This document shows positions 49,964 through 58,536 of a DNA stretch of 64,000 nt, in pieces. Origin of the DNA: Nocardioides cavernaquae (GTDB lineage Bacteria; Actinomycetota; Actinomycetes; Propionibacteriales; Nocardioidaceae); contig NZ_QYRP01000002.1 of assembly GCF_003600895.1 (NCBI RefSeq), forward strand, positions 2,666,001 to 2,730,000. The letters run 5' to 3'. The position numbers were made by a program, and so were the translations under genes. How positions within the stretch are numbered: position 1 is the first letter of the stretch; each line of letters begins with the position of its first letter. Under the pieces are notes generated by a model. The model was not told where the DNA came from, made no database searches, and saw nothing but the letters and a program-made list of their open reading frames with translations.

Positions 49964-52257
49964 CCTTCGACCGGCCCAGCCACCGGACCTGCAACAGGGT
50001 TGACGAGCGTGCCGGCGAACATCAGCGACTCCGACTGGTCGGTGATGTCGACCATCTGCAGCGTGTTGCGCAGCTGCAGGCGGTTGAGGCACGAGTGCCG
50101 GAACTCCGCCCGCAGGAAGTCGTAGCGTGCAGCAGCCTCTGCCAGCTCCGGGTGGTCCGCGGCGTGGTCGGCGATGCAGGCCCGTGCCTCCGCCCAGAAC
50201 GCCGCCTCCGGCAGGACGCCCTCGTCGTCGAGGATGGCGGCCAGGTAGCGGAGGAAGCCGTCGAACACATCGGTGTGCACCGGCAGCGACAGGTCCTCGA
50301 AGGGCACGTCCGCGCGGACCCGCGCGACCTCGGGCGGCAGTGGCCGGTCACCGATGACCGCGATCTCCTCGCCGATGTCCTTCATGAACATGCGCACGGG
50401 GACATGGTCACGCAGCACCATGATCAGGTTCTCGCCGTGCGGCATGAACGCGAGGTCGTGCGCGAGCAGGCAGTGCACGACCGGCCGCAGGTAGGCGTCG
50501 AGATAGGTCCGCACCCAGGCTCGGGCGGGGATCCCGGACGCGCGGACGAGCTCCGCGGCGTACGAGGCGCCGGCGTGGTCGCGGTGCAGCAGTGCCGCCA
50601 TGGTGGCCGCCCTCTCGCCGGGTGCCAGGCGCGGCACGGGCGACTCGCGCCACAGCGCAGCCACCATCTTCCGGTACGCCGAGGGGTCCGACAGGCCGTG
50701 GAACACGTCACCGGTCCACCCGATCGCGGCCAGCTCGCGCAGCACTCCGAAGCCCCGCTCCTTGAGCTCCACGTCGCCCTCGACGAGGTCGGCGACCCAG
50801 TCGTTGATCGCCGGAGTCGCCCGCATGTAGGCAGGGGAGAGCCCGCGCATGAAGCCCATGTTCTGGATCGACAGCGCGGTCTTCACGTAGTGCCGCTCCG
50901 GCCGACTGGTGTTGAAGTAGGTCCGGATCGACTGCTGCGGACGGTGCTCGTCCTCGCCCTCGCCGAGCAGCACCAGGTGTCGTCGGGCGACGTCGGGCGC
51001 GAAGGTGATCGCGAGCTTGTGGCGCCACTGCCACGGGTGCACGGGCAGGTAGCGGTAGTCGTCGGCCTCGAGCCCGAGCACCGCGAGGCGCGAGGCGAAC
51101 CGCGCCAGCGTCGCGCCACCCAGCTCGGCCGCGTAGAGCGCCTCCTCGGACACTCCGCGCCCCAGCGACAGGTGGGACTGGTCACGACGGACCGCCAGCC
51201 ACAGCAGCCGCAGGTCGTTCGACGTCTCGGGAGCCCAGCGCGCGTGGTCCTCGATGTCGAAGCCGATCCGACCGTTGTTGGCGACGAACGCCGGGTGACC
51301 CTCGCTCATCGCTCCCTCGACGGTCTGCTGGTCCGCGTCGACCAGCTCGGCGGCGGTGAGCCGCTGGTGCGCGATCTTCCAGCAGGACGAGGCGAGCGTG
51401 GCCGCGATCTCCTCGAGGTACGTCGGCAGCAGCTGCGGCGGGATCCCGAGCACCGGTGCGAACTCGACGATGAACGCCTGGGCGTCGAGTGGCGCCTCGA
51501 CACCGTCGGCGCGGCGGATCAGCGACCCGGCATCCACGACCCAGTGGTCCAGTGCGAACCTCCGGGCACAGAAGCTGTACGTCGACACCGGCCCGTGCAG
51601 CGCGAACCCGGCCCCGCCCGTTGTCACCGGTGCCAGGAGCCGCTCGTGGGCGAACTCCGCGATCGCCTTGGCGACCAGGGCCCGCTCGGCCCGCTCGAGG
51701 TTCTCCGGTGACAGGTGACCGGCCGGCGAGGTCGCCGCGAAGGCGGCGCGGGTGCACACGGAGAGCATTGCGGTCTTGCCGGCCAACGGGATCTCGCGGA
51801 GCTCGGTGAAGCCGGCATCGGTGTTCTTGCGGCGGATCGCCTCGTTGCGGGCATCCGGCTCGACGACGACACGACGGACCGCTGCATCGCTGAAGCAGTG
51901 CTCCATGACGGCGCGGAAGACAGCCGTCGTGTATCCGGCCACCGGTTCTCCCGACGTCGGCCCGATCAGCACGTGCATGCCGAGGTCGCCGTCCGCGAGG
52001 TCATCGATCAGGTGCGTGAGTCCGGCGAGATCGCTGCGCGCAGGGTCGTAGGTCTCGACCAGGAACGCCGGGGCGCCGTCGACGCGGCCCAGCCACGCGT
52101 CGTGGTGCGGGTGCTCGGCGATGCGGTGGTACTCCGCAGCCACGTCCGCCGCGGTCGCGGCGAGCATGCCCCAGTAGACCGATCGCGGGTGGGTCACCCA
52201 GCGGTGCAGCGCGCCGACGTGGGTCTCGACGTCGAGGGGTTCGATGGTGATCCTCAC
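49960..52257 (-). CDS. Bifunctional siderophore acyltransferase / IucA-IucC NIS synthetase
   Basis: 765 aa. Residues about 1-175 are a GNAT acyltransferase (HRWVTHPRSVYWGML, DLGMHVLIG, VRRVVVEPDARN), paralogous to the one in the neighbouring acylase fusion. Residues about 195-765 are an NRPS-independent siderophore synthetase of the IucA/IucC type: GHPAFVANNGRIGFD, YRYLPVHPWQWRHKL, LSIQNMGFMRGLSP, MPHGENLIMVLRD and FMKDIGEE are the ATP-grasp-like motifs. It joins N-acyl-N-hydroxy-diamine units, probably as DesC-DesD combined; fused acyltransferase-synthetase proteins occur in bisucaberin-type pathways. GTG start overlaps the previous stop (GTGA). Confidence 0.92.
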   Translation of the reverse strand: MRITIEPLDVETHVGALHRWVTHPRSVYWGMLAATAADVAAEYHRIAEHPHHDAWLGRVDGAPAFLVETYDPARSDLAGLTHLIDDLADGDLGMHVLIGPTSGEPVAGYTTAVFRAVMEHCFSDAAVRRVVVEPDARNEAIRRKNTDAGFTELREIPLAGKTAMLSVCTRAAFAATSPAGHLSPENLERAERALVAKAIAEFAHERLLAPVTTGGAGFALHGPVSTYSFCARRFALDHWVVDAGSLIRRADGVEAPLDAQAFIVEFAPVLGIPPQLLPTYLEEIAATLASSCWKIAHQRLTAAELVDADQQTVEGAMSEGHPAFVANNGRIGFDIEDHARWAPETSNDLRLLWLAVRRDQSHLSLGRGVSEEALYAAELGGATLARFASRLAVLGLEADDYRYLPVHPWQWRHKLAITFAPDVARRHLVLLGEGEDEHRPQQSIRTYFNTSRPERHYVKTALSIQNMGFMRGLSPAYMRATPAINDWVADLVEGDVELKERGFGVLRELAAIGWTGDVFHGLSDPSAYRKMVAALWRESPVPRLAPGERAATMAALLHRDHAGASYAAELVRASGIPARAWVRTYLDAYLRPVVHCLLAHDLAFMPHGENLIMVLRDHVPVRMFMKDIGEEIAVIGDRPLPPEVARVRADVPFEDLSLPVHTDVFDGFLRYLAAILDDEGVLPEAAFWAEARACIADHAADHPELAEAAARYDFLRAEFRHSCLNRLQLRNTLQMVDITDQSESLMFAGTLVNPVAGPVAGPVEG

Positions 52258-53609
52258 TGGCCTGCCTCCCGCTCACTCCGGTCGTGGCCGATCCGGAACC
52301 TGTCCGGCACCCCGAACTCCTGGAACGCGACCCGCTTCTCGATCGGGTAGACCTCGCGGCCCAGCACGGAGGCCAGGATCACCGAGTTGCGGTAGGCGCC
52401 CATGCCGAGATCCGGAGCCACGAAGCCGTGGGTGTGCTCCTCGCCGTTCTGCACGAAGACCTCGCGCCCCGTCCTGTCGACGGCGTACGTCGCAGACGCG
52501 GCGTACCGGCCTCGATCGTCGAGCCGCAGCCGGTCGCGCACGGGTTCGAGGAACTCCGGCAGGCCCGTCCGGTAGCCGGTCGAGAGGACGACAGCGCCGC
52601 TGCTGAACGCGTAGTGCTCCCCGGTCTCGGTATGGGTGAGCTCGAGGCGGTATGCCGAGTCGCCGTCGGTCGGGGTCATCCCGGTCAGCTCGCTCGCGGT
52701 CAGCAGCGTGGTGGCCGCGCTCCCGTCGATCGAGCGCGTGTAGAGCAGGTCGTGGATCGCGTTGACCGTGTCGCTGCTGATGCCCTTGTAGAGCTGCTGG
52801 TGCGACGTCAGCAGCCGCGCGCGGGTCGTGTCATCGAGGCCCTGGAAGTACGCGGTGTACTCCGGCGAGGTCATCTCGAGCGTGAGCTTGGTGTACTCCA
52901 TCGGGAAGAACCGCGGGCTCCGGGTCACCCAGGTCAGGTGATAGCCGTGGTCAGGTTGTGCGGTGAGCAGGTCGAGGTAGACCTCGGCGGCGGACTGGCC
53001 GCTGCCGACGACGGTGATGCTCTCGCGCGCGAGCACCTCGTCGCGGCGGGTGAGGTAGTCGGCCGCGTGCAGCGCCGGGCCGGCCGCCTGCGCGGCGACG
53101 GCGTCGCGCGAGCACTCCGGGAGGTACGGCGCGGAGCCCGTGCCGAGCGCCAGCCGGCGACCCCGCACCACATCGCCGTTCGCGGAGGTGACGACGTAGG
53201 ACGAGCCGTCGTGCTCCACCGAGGACACCCCGAAGCCGAAGCGGATCCGGCCGGCCGCTGCGAGCTGGTCGGCGACCCACTGGCAGTACTGGTTGTACTC
53301 CCGGCGGTGCGGGAGGAAGCTCTCGCGGATGTAGAACGCGTAGAGGCGCCCGGTCTGCTTGAGCCAGTTGAGGAACGAGAAGCGCGAGGTCGGGTCCGCG
53401 AGCGAGACGACGTCGGCCAGGAACGGCACCTGGAGGGTCGCATCTTCGAACATCAGTCCGGGGTGCCAGTTGAACCCGTCGCGGGCCTCGAGGAAGACGA
53501 CGTCGAGCTCTCCCGCCTGCGCAAGGGGCTCGGCGAGTGCGGCGAGACCGAGGTTGAACGGACCCAGGCCGATGCCGACGAGGTCGTGGGTGCGGGTCGA
53601 CGTCGTCAT
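52254..53609 (-). CDS. Flavin-dependent lysine/ornithine/diamine N-monooxygenase (IucD/DesB-like)
   Basis: 451 aa. FAD-binding GIGLGPFNLG (residues 12-21), substrate/FAD loop WHPGLMFEDATLQVPFLAD, NADPH-binding VVGSGQSAAEVYLD and the C-terminal STGYRTGLP are typical of N-hydroxylating monooxygenases. It should hydroxylate the primary amine of lysine or, more likely with the upstream decarboxylase, cadaverine. ATGA overlap with the decarboxylase gene and GTGA overlap with the synthetase gene. The open frame extends upstream but the ATG in the overlap is the coupled start. Confidence 0.92.
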   Translation of the reverse strand: MTTSTRTHDLVGIGLGPFNLGLAALAEPLAQAGELDVVFLEARDGFNWHPGLMFEDATLQVPFLADVVSLADPTSRFSFLNWLKQTGRLYAFYIRESFLPHRREYNQYCQWVADQLAAAGRIRFGFGVSSVEHDGSSYVVTSANGDVVRGRRLALGTGSAPYLPECSRDAVAAQAAGPALHAADYLTRRDEVLARESITVVGSGQSAAEVYLDLLTAQPDHGYHLTWVTRSPRFFPMEYTKLTLEMTSPEYTAYFQGLDDTTRARLLTSHQQLYKGISSDTVNAIHDLLYTRSIDGSAATTLLTASELTGMTPTDGDSAYRLELTHTETGEHYAFSSGAVVLSTGYRTGLPEFLEPVRDRLRLDDRGRYAASATYAVDRTGREVFVQNGEEHTHGFVAPDLGMGAYRNSVILASVLGREVYPIEKRVAFQEFGVPDRFRIGHDRSEREAGQ

Positions 53610-55045
53610 CGGGCGACCTCCATGACGGCGCGACCGAGTGCCCGGACGTCCTCGACGATGTCGAGGATCTCCTCCGGGGTGGCCAGCGGGTTGAGCAGGG
53701 TGAACTTGAGGAACTGACGGCCGTCGACCTTGGTGGCGGCGACGACGGCGCGGCCCGACGACCAGAGCTCGGAACGGATCCGGCGGTTCAGCTCGCCGAG
53801 CGTCTCCTCGTCCAGGGCTGCATTGGTGTAGCGGAACACCACGGTCGAGAGCTGTGACCGAGCGATGGTCTCGATGTCCGGCATGAGGGCAAGGCGGTCG
53901 TGGACCTCGCGGGCCAGGTCGATCGCGGCGTCGAAGCAGGCGCCGAGGCCGTCGGGGCCCATCACGCGCAGTGTCATCCAGAGCTTCACGGCATCGAAGC
54001 GGCGTGTGGTCTGGAGGGACTTGTCGACCTGGTTGGGGTTCTCCGACTCCTTGGGGTTCAGGTAGTCGGCGTACCACGACGCGTGCTGCATGGAGGCCAG
54101 GTCGCGCACGATGAGGGCGCTCGAAGAGACCGGCTGGTACCACGACTTGTGGAAGTCAATCGTGACCGAGTCGGAGCGTTCGATGCCGTCGAGGAGGTGG
54201 CGGTACCTCGGTGAGGCGAGCAGGCCGCCGCCGTACGCCGCGTCGATGTGGAACCACGCGCCGTACCTGCTGCAGGCGTTCGCGATCCGGTCCAGCGGGT
54301 CGATGACGCCGAAGTCGGTCGTGCCCGCGGTCGCGACGACGGCGGCGGGGACCAGGCCGTCGGCGACGCAGTCGGCCAGCATCCGCTCGAGTTCGTCGAC
54401 GTCCATCCTGCGGCTGCCATCGGTCGGAACGGCGACCGCGGCCGCGTCGCCCATGCCGAGCAGGCGCGCGGACTTCGCGATCGAGAAGTGGCAGTCGGCG
54501 GACGTGAAGAAGCGGAGCTTCTCCAGGGGGACCCCACGGAGCTGGGCCTCGCCGCGGGCAAGCAGGAGCGCCTGGAGGTTGGACTGGCTGCCGCCGCTGG
54601 TGAAGATGCCATCCCGCAGGCCCTCGGGGTAGCCCGCGCGGGCAGCGGTCCAGTCGATGAGGTGGCGCTCCATGAAGGTGCCGCCGACCGACTGGTCGAA
54701 GGTGTCCATCGAGGTGTTGATGGCGGCCATGAAGAGCTCCGCGACCAGTGCCGGGATCACGACGGGGCAGTTCAGGTGGGCGGCGTACTTCGTGTCGTGG
54801 AAGTAGACGGTGTCGTCGAGCCAGAGCTCACGGATCTCGGCGAGCGCCGCGCTCGTGTCACCGAGCGGACGGTCGAGGTCGACGTCGAGGACCGGCTTGG
54901 CCGCGACCTCGGGGGAGAGGCCGGTGACCGGACGGTCGATCCTGGCGAGCTGCTCGAGCAGCAGGCGCAGTCCGTCGGTCATCGCCGTCGTGTAGCGACC
55001 GGCGTTGTCCGGATGGAAGAGCTGGTCGAACGAGGGGGCGGTCAT
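53606..55045 (-). CDS. PLP-dependent group II decarboxylase (DesA-like, lysine or diaminobutyrate/ornithine)
   Basis: 479 aa. First gene of the siderophore operon. PLP lysine Lys300 in IDFHKSWYQP; FHIDAAYGGGLLAS with the PLP-binding Asp; SADCHFSIAKSARLLGMG; SGGSQSNLQALLLAR. It resembles lysine decarboxylases of desferrioxamine clusters and 2,4-diaminobutyrate decarboxylases; cadaverine is the most likely product given the IucC/IucD neighbours. A pair of overlapping iron boxes lies just upstream (55068-55101), predicting repression by an IdeR/DtxR-type regulator. Confidence 0.9.
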   Translation of the reverse strand: MTAPSFDQLFHPDNAGRYTTAMTDGLRLLLEQLARIDRPVTGLSPEVAAKPVLDVDLDRPLGDTSAALAEIRELWLDDTVYFHDTKYAAHLNCPVVIPALVAELFMAAINTSMDTFDQSVGGTFMERHLIDWTAARAGYPEGLRDGIFTSGGSQSNLQALLLARGEAQLRGVPLEKLRFFTSADCHFSIAKSARLLGMGDAAAVAVPTDGSRRMDVDELERMLADCVADGLVPAAVVATAGTTDFGVIDPLDRIANACSRYGAWFHIDAAYGGGLLASPRYRHLLDGIERSDSVTIDFHKSWYQPVSSSALIVRDLASMQHASWYADYLNPKESENPNQVDKSLQTTRRFDAVKLWMTLRVMGPDGLGACFDAAIDLAREVHDRLALMPDIETIARSQLSTVVFRYTNAALDEETLGELNRRIRSELWSSGRAVVAATKVDGRQFLKFTLLNPLATPEEILDIVEDVRALGRAVMEVAR

Positions 55046-55067
55046 GGGGTCCTCCCGAGGCAGTAGA

Positions 55068-55086
55068 TTAAGTTAGGCACACCTAA
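55068..55086. promoter_or_regulatory. IdeR/DtxR-type iron box 1
   Basis: TTAAGTTAGGCACACCTAA matches the consensus TTAGGTTAGGCTAACCTAA at 16 of 19 positions. It lies 23 bp upstream of the decarboxylase ATG and overlaps box 2. Confidence 0.8.
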
Positions 55087-55101
55087 GTAAGGCTTACCTT
55101 A
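55083..55101. promoter_or_regulatory. IdeR/DtxR-type iron box 2
   Basis: CTAAGTAAGGCTTACCTTA, 14 of 19 matches to the consensus, overlapping box 1 by 4 bp. Together they lie between the decarboxylase operon and the rightward MFS gene and could control both. Confidence 0.65.
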
Positions 55102-55154
55102 CTCACGAAGGTGTCGATGGTCGACACCCCCTGCGACGAGAGGACCGTCACACC

Positions 55155-56438
55155 GTGGCTCCGGCCCCTTCCCGCCTTGACCGGCGGGTGCTTCTCGGCT
55201 TCGCGGTCTCCGCGATCGGCAACGGCCTGACGATGCCGTTCCTCTACGTCTATCTCGCCCACGTGCGGGACCTCGGCCCGTCGACGACCGGCTGGCTCTT
55301 TGCCTGGATCGGGCTCGTCGGTGTTGTCGTGGCGCCGGCCCTCGGCTCGCTCATGGATCGCTTCGGACCCCGGCTCGTCATGATGTGCGGGCTGGGGGTC
55401 GAGGTCGTGTCGGTGGGATCCCTGGGCTTCGTCGACGAGATCGTGCCGGTCATGCTGGCACTCGCCGGACTCGTCGTCGGCGCCGCGCCGCTGTGGCCGG
55501 GCACGACGGCCCTGCTCGCCCTCGTGGTGGCTCCCGAGCGTCGCGAGGGCGTCTACGGCCTCGTCTTCCTCGCGGTCAACGCCGGCCTGGGGCTCGGTGG
55601 CGTCGTGGGGGCCGCGCTGATCGACGTCTCGCGCCTCGGGTCCTTCCAGGTCCTCTACGTCGCCGACGCGTGCAGCTACCTGGTCTATGCGGTCGTCCTG
55701 GCGACGTTGCCACGTGGGGTCGGGCGGACCCCGTCGGGAGAGCAGTGCCTCGAGGGTGGGTGGCGCGAGGTGGTCGCCGACCGTCGCGTGATGGCGCTGC
55801 TGGCCTGCGGCGTCCTGGCGGTCACCTTCGGGTACGGCCAGTTCGAGGCCGGCGCATCGGCGTACGTCGTGGAGGTGGCCGGGCTGCCGGCCCAGGTGCT
55901 CGGGTGGGGATTCGCGGCCAACACGCTCGTGATCGTGGCCAGCCAGCTGCTCGTCCTGCAGCTGACGGCGCACCGGCGCCGCACGGCGGTGCTCGCCTTC
56001 GCTGTCGCGACCTGGTCCGTCGCCTGGGTGGTCGTCGGCCTCTCTGCTGCAGTGCCGGGCTGGTGGGCAATCGCGGCGGTCGTCATCGGGCTGGGAGTCT
56101 TCGGCCTCGGGGAGACGCTGTGGGCGCCGGTCGCCACCGGCCTGGTCAACACGCTTGCTCCGGCCCACCTCCGGGGCCGCTACAACGCCGCTCTCGGCCT
56201 GGTCTGGACCCTCGGGCAGGTCTTCGGGCCGGCGATCGCCGGTGTCCTGATCGGTCACGGCCATGGGGGAACGTGGGTCGCCGTCGTCGTGGGCGGCACG
56301 TTGTTGTCAGCGCTCCTGCTCGCCTCCTTGCGGCGGCGGCTGACGCCCGAGGAGGACGGTCTTCCTGCGCGACGCGGATCACAGTGCGGACCGCTGGACG
56401 AACGCCCGAGGCATGTGACTAAGGTAAGGCAATCCTAA
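55155..56438 (+). CDS. MFS transporter, candidate siderophore exporter
   Basis: 427 aa with 12 hydrophobic segments; motif A-like GSLMDRFGPRLV after helix 2. GTG start; GAGAGGA lies about 11 nt upstream. Divergent from the siderophore operon and sharing its iron boxes, so it is expected to be induced in low iron and probably exports the siderophore. Its last codons contain the iron box that serves the downstream binding-protein gene. Confidence 0.85.
   Translation: MAPAPSRLDRRVLLGFAVSAIGNGLTMPFLYVYLAHVRDLGPSTTGWLFAWIGLVGVVVAPALGSLMDRFGPRLVMMCGLGVEVVSVGSLGFVDEIVPVMLALAGLVVGAAPLWPGTTALLALVVAPERREGVYGLVFLAVNAGLGLGGVVGAALIDVSRLGSFQVLYVADACSYLVYAVVLATLPRGVGRTPSGEQCLEGGWREVVADRRVMALLACGVLAVTFGYGQFEAGASAYVVEVAGLPAQVLGWGFAANTLVIVASQLLVLQLTAHRRRTAVLAFAVATWSVAWVVVGLSAAVPGWWAIAAVVIGLGVFGLGETLWAPVATGLVNTLAPAHLRGRYNAALGLVWTLGQVFGPAIAGVLIGHGHGGTWVAVVVGGTLLSALLLASLRRRLTPEEDGLPARRGSQCGPLDERPRHVTKVRQS
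56420..56438. promoter_or_regulatory. IdeR/DtxR-type iron box 3, overlapping the MFS stop codon
   Basis: TAAGGTAAGGCAATCCTAA, 15 of 19 matches; it covers the last six codons of the MFS gene, ends with its TAA stop, and lies 20 nt upstream of the binding-protein ATG. Confidence 0.75.
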
Positions 56439-56458
56439 CTTCCTACGAAAGCGGACGA

Positions 56459-57496
56459 ATGAACCTCCGACTGACTGCCGCCGCTGCGGCCGTTGCCCTC
56501 GCGGCGTCGGCCTGCTCCACGGGATCCACCGCCGAGAAGAGCGACGAGACCGCTGCTGCCGGCCTGACCAAGGCCGAGGCGGGCGCCTTCCCGACGACGG
56601 TGAAGCACGCCTACGGCGAGACCACCATCGAGTCCGAGCCCACGCGCGTCGTGGCCCTTGGCTGGTCCGACGCCGACGTCGTCCTCTCCCTGGGCGTCGT
56701 GCCGGTGGGTGCCTCCAACAACTCGTGGGGCGGCACCAAGGAGGGCTCGACCCTCTGGTTCGACGAGGCCCTCGCCGAGATCGACGGCGCCCAGGCACCG
56801 ACCCGCATCGATGACACCACCAACGCCATCGCCGGCGCGGTCGCCGACATCGCGAAGCTCCAGCCCGACCTGATCCTCGCCACGAACTCCGGCATGACCA
56901 AGGCGGAGTACGACAAGCTCTCCAAGCTGGGTGTCCCGGTCGTCGCGATGCCGGGCAAGCCCTGGATGACGACCTGGACCGAGAGCCTGGACATCGTCGG
57001 TCAGGCGCTGGGCCGCAACAAGATCGCTGACGAGGTCGAGGCCGATGTCAAGGAGAAGTTCGAGGAGGCCAAGGAGGAGTACGACGACCTCCAGGGCAAG
57101 TCGGCCTTCGTCTCCTGGATCGACCCCACCGACACCTCCTCCGTCGGCGTGTACGCCGACAGCCGCGGCACCGTGCTGGAAGAGGTCGGCCTGGTCATGC
57201 CCGAGTGGGTCGAGAAGGCCACCAAGGGTGAGGCCTACGCCTCCGTCTCCGCCGAGCGTGCGGGCACGATGGACGCCGACCTCGCGCTGGTGACTGCCGA
57301 GTCACAGGCCGAGGCCGACCAGATCAGCAAGGACAAGCTCATCGCGAAGATCCCGGCGTTCGCCGCCGGCACCGTGTGGTGGGACCTCCCCGACCACTCG
57401 ACCGCGTATGCCCTCGACGTCGCCACCGCGCTGTCGCTGCCGTACATGGTCGACCACCTGCTGCCCGAGCTCGAGAAGGCGCTCGAGGACAAGTGA
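56459..57496 (+). CDS. Ferric-siderophore ABC transporter substrate-binding lipoprotein
   Basis: 345 aa. Lipoprotein signal with lipobox LAASAC (Cys19). Periplasmic-binding-fold (FecB/TroA superfamily) motifs: TRVVALGWSDADVVLSLG, KLQPDLILATNSGMTKAEYDKL, WTESLDIVGQALGR and DHSTAYALDVATALSLPYMV. Captures the ferric siderophore at the cell surface and delivers it to the two permeases. Preceded by iron box 3; the stop overlaps the next start (GTGA) and is followed by a strong hairpin (57525-57554). Confidence 0.92.
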   Translation: MNLRLTAAAAAVALAASACSTGSTAEKSDETAAAGLTKAEAGAFPTTVKHAYGETTIESEPTRVVALGWSDADVVLSLGVVPVGASNNSWGGTKEGSTLWFDEALAEIDGAQAPTRIDDTTNAIAGAVADIAKLQPDLILATNSGMTKAEYDKLSKLGVPVVAMPGKPWMTTWTESLDIVGQALGRNKIADEVEADVKEKFEEAKEEYDDLQGKSAFVSWIDPTDTSSVGVYADSRGTVLEEVGLVMPEWVEKATKGEAYASVSAERAGTMDADLALVTAESQAEADQISKDKLIAKIPAFAAGTVWWDLPDHSTAYALDVATALSLPYMVDHLLPELEKALEDK

Positions 57497-58536
57497 CGCA
57501 CGACCTCGCCCTGCCCGGGGCGAGCGCGGGGCACCCCTCCGGGGGTGCCCCGCGACCTACCCGGGTCGTCCCCGTGAAGGCCATCGCCGTGCTCGCAGCC
57601 GTGGCCTTCGTGGCGTTCCTCTTCTCGGTCTCCGTCGGCTCCGTGGGAGTCGTCGCCCCGTGGGCCGCCCTCGACCCCGAGCACCCGTCGTACGCCGTCG
57701 CGGCCGCCCGCTTCGAGCGGACCGTGACCGGCTGTGCGGTCGGCGCGGCTCTCGCCCTGTCAGGAGCGCTGCTACAGGGACTGACCCGCAACCCGCTCGC
57801 CGACCCCGGCCTGCTCGGCATCACCTGGGGTGCGACGACCGGCATGGTCCTCGCCGTCGCCGTCTTCAGCATCGGCACGCTCTCGGGCTACCTCTGGTTC
57901 TCCTTCCTCGGTGCGGCGATCTCCGCGGTCGCGGTTCACGTCCTCGCGACCCTGGGCGGTGGCGCTGCGACCCCGGGACGGATCGTCATCGCCGGCGCTG
58001 CGGTCTCCGCGGCCCTGAACAGCTGGACGACCGCGATCCTGCTGGCCGACCAGGCGCGCTTCGACAAGCTGCGGTTCTGGATGGTCGGCGGTCTCGGTGC
58101 CGGCTACGACGCCCTGCTCACCGTCGGCCCGACGCTGCTGCTCGGCATCGTGCTGGGCCTTGCCGGAATCCGGCTTCTCGACATGCTCGCGCTCGGTGAC
58201 GACCTGGCCCGTGGCCTGGGTCGCAACGTGCTGCGCGACCGCCTCGTCGTCGGCCTCGCCGTCGTGCTGCTCGCCGGTTCGGCCACGGCAGCGGCCGGAC
58301 CGATCGCGTTCGTCGGCCTGATCGTGCCGCACGCGGTGCGGGCGACGGTCGGCTCCAGCCACGGTCGCCTGCTGCCGCTCACGCTCGGCTGGGGGGCGGT
58401 GCTCGTGATCGTCGCCGACACCGTCGGCCGCGTCATCGCGCCTCCCACCGAGGTGCAGGTCGGCATCATGACCGCGCTCGTCGGCGTACCTGTCTTCTTC
58501 GTGATGATCCGCCGCGGATCAGGGGTTCGCTCATGA
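57493..58536 (+). CDS. FecCD-family iron-siderophore permease (first)
   Basis: 347 aa from the GTG that overlaps the previous stop (GTGA; GAGGAC as Shine-Dalgarno). An alternative GTG at 57574 would omit 27 Pro/Gly-rich residues but lacks a ribosome site. About nine to ten helices; family motifs [64 protein letters not shown] and [11 protein letters not shown] 13-bp hairpin lies within the first 20 codons. ATGA overlap with the second permease. Confidence 0.9.
   Translation: MTHDLALPGASAGHPSGGAPRPTRVVPVKAIAVLAAVAFVAFLFSVSVGSVGVVAPWAALDPEHPSYAVAAARFERTVTGCAVGAALALSGALLQGLTRNPLADPGLLGITWGATTGMVLAVAVFSIGTLSGYLWFSFLGAAISAVAVHVLATLGGGAATPGRIVIAGAAVSAALNSWTTAILLADQARFDKLRFWMVGGLGAGYDALLTVGPTLLLGIVLGLAGIRLLDMLALGDDLARGLGRNVLRDRLVVGLAVVLLAGSATAAAGPIAFVGLIVPHAVRATVGSSHGRLLPLTLGWGAVLVIVADTVGRVIAPPTEVQVGIMTALVGVPVFFVMIRRGSGVRS
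57525..57554 (+). terminator. 13-bp hairpin at the 5' end of the permease gene (partial terminator or mRNA stabiliser)
   Basis: cgcggggcacccc (57525-57537) is fully complementary to 57542-57554, loop TCCG. It lies 28 nt after the binding-protein stop. Such hairpins between a binding protein and its permeases are known to raise the binding-protein:permease ratio. Here it may lie inside the permease coding sequence. Confidence 0.6.
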
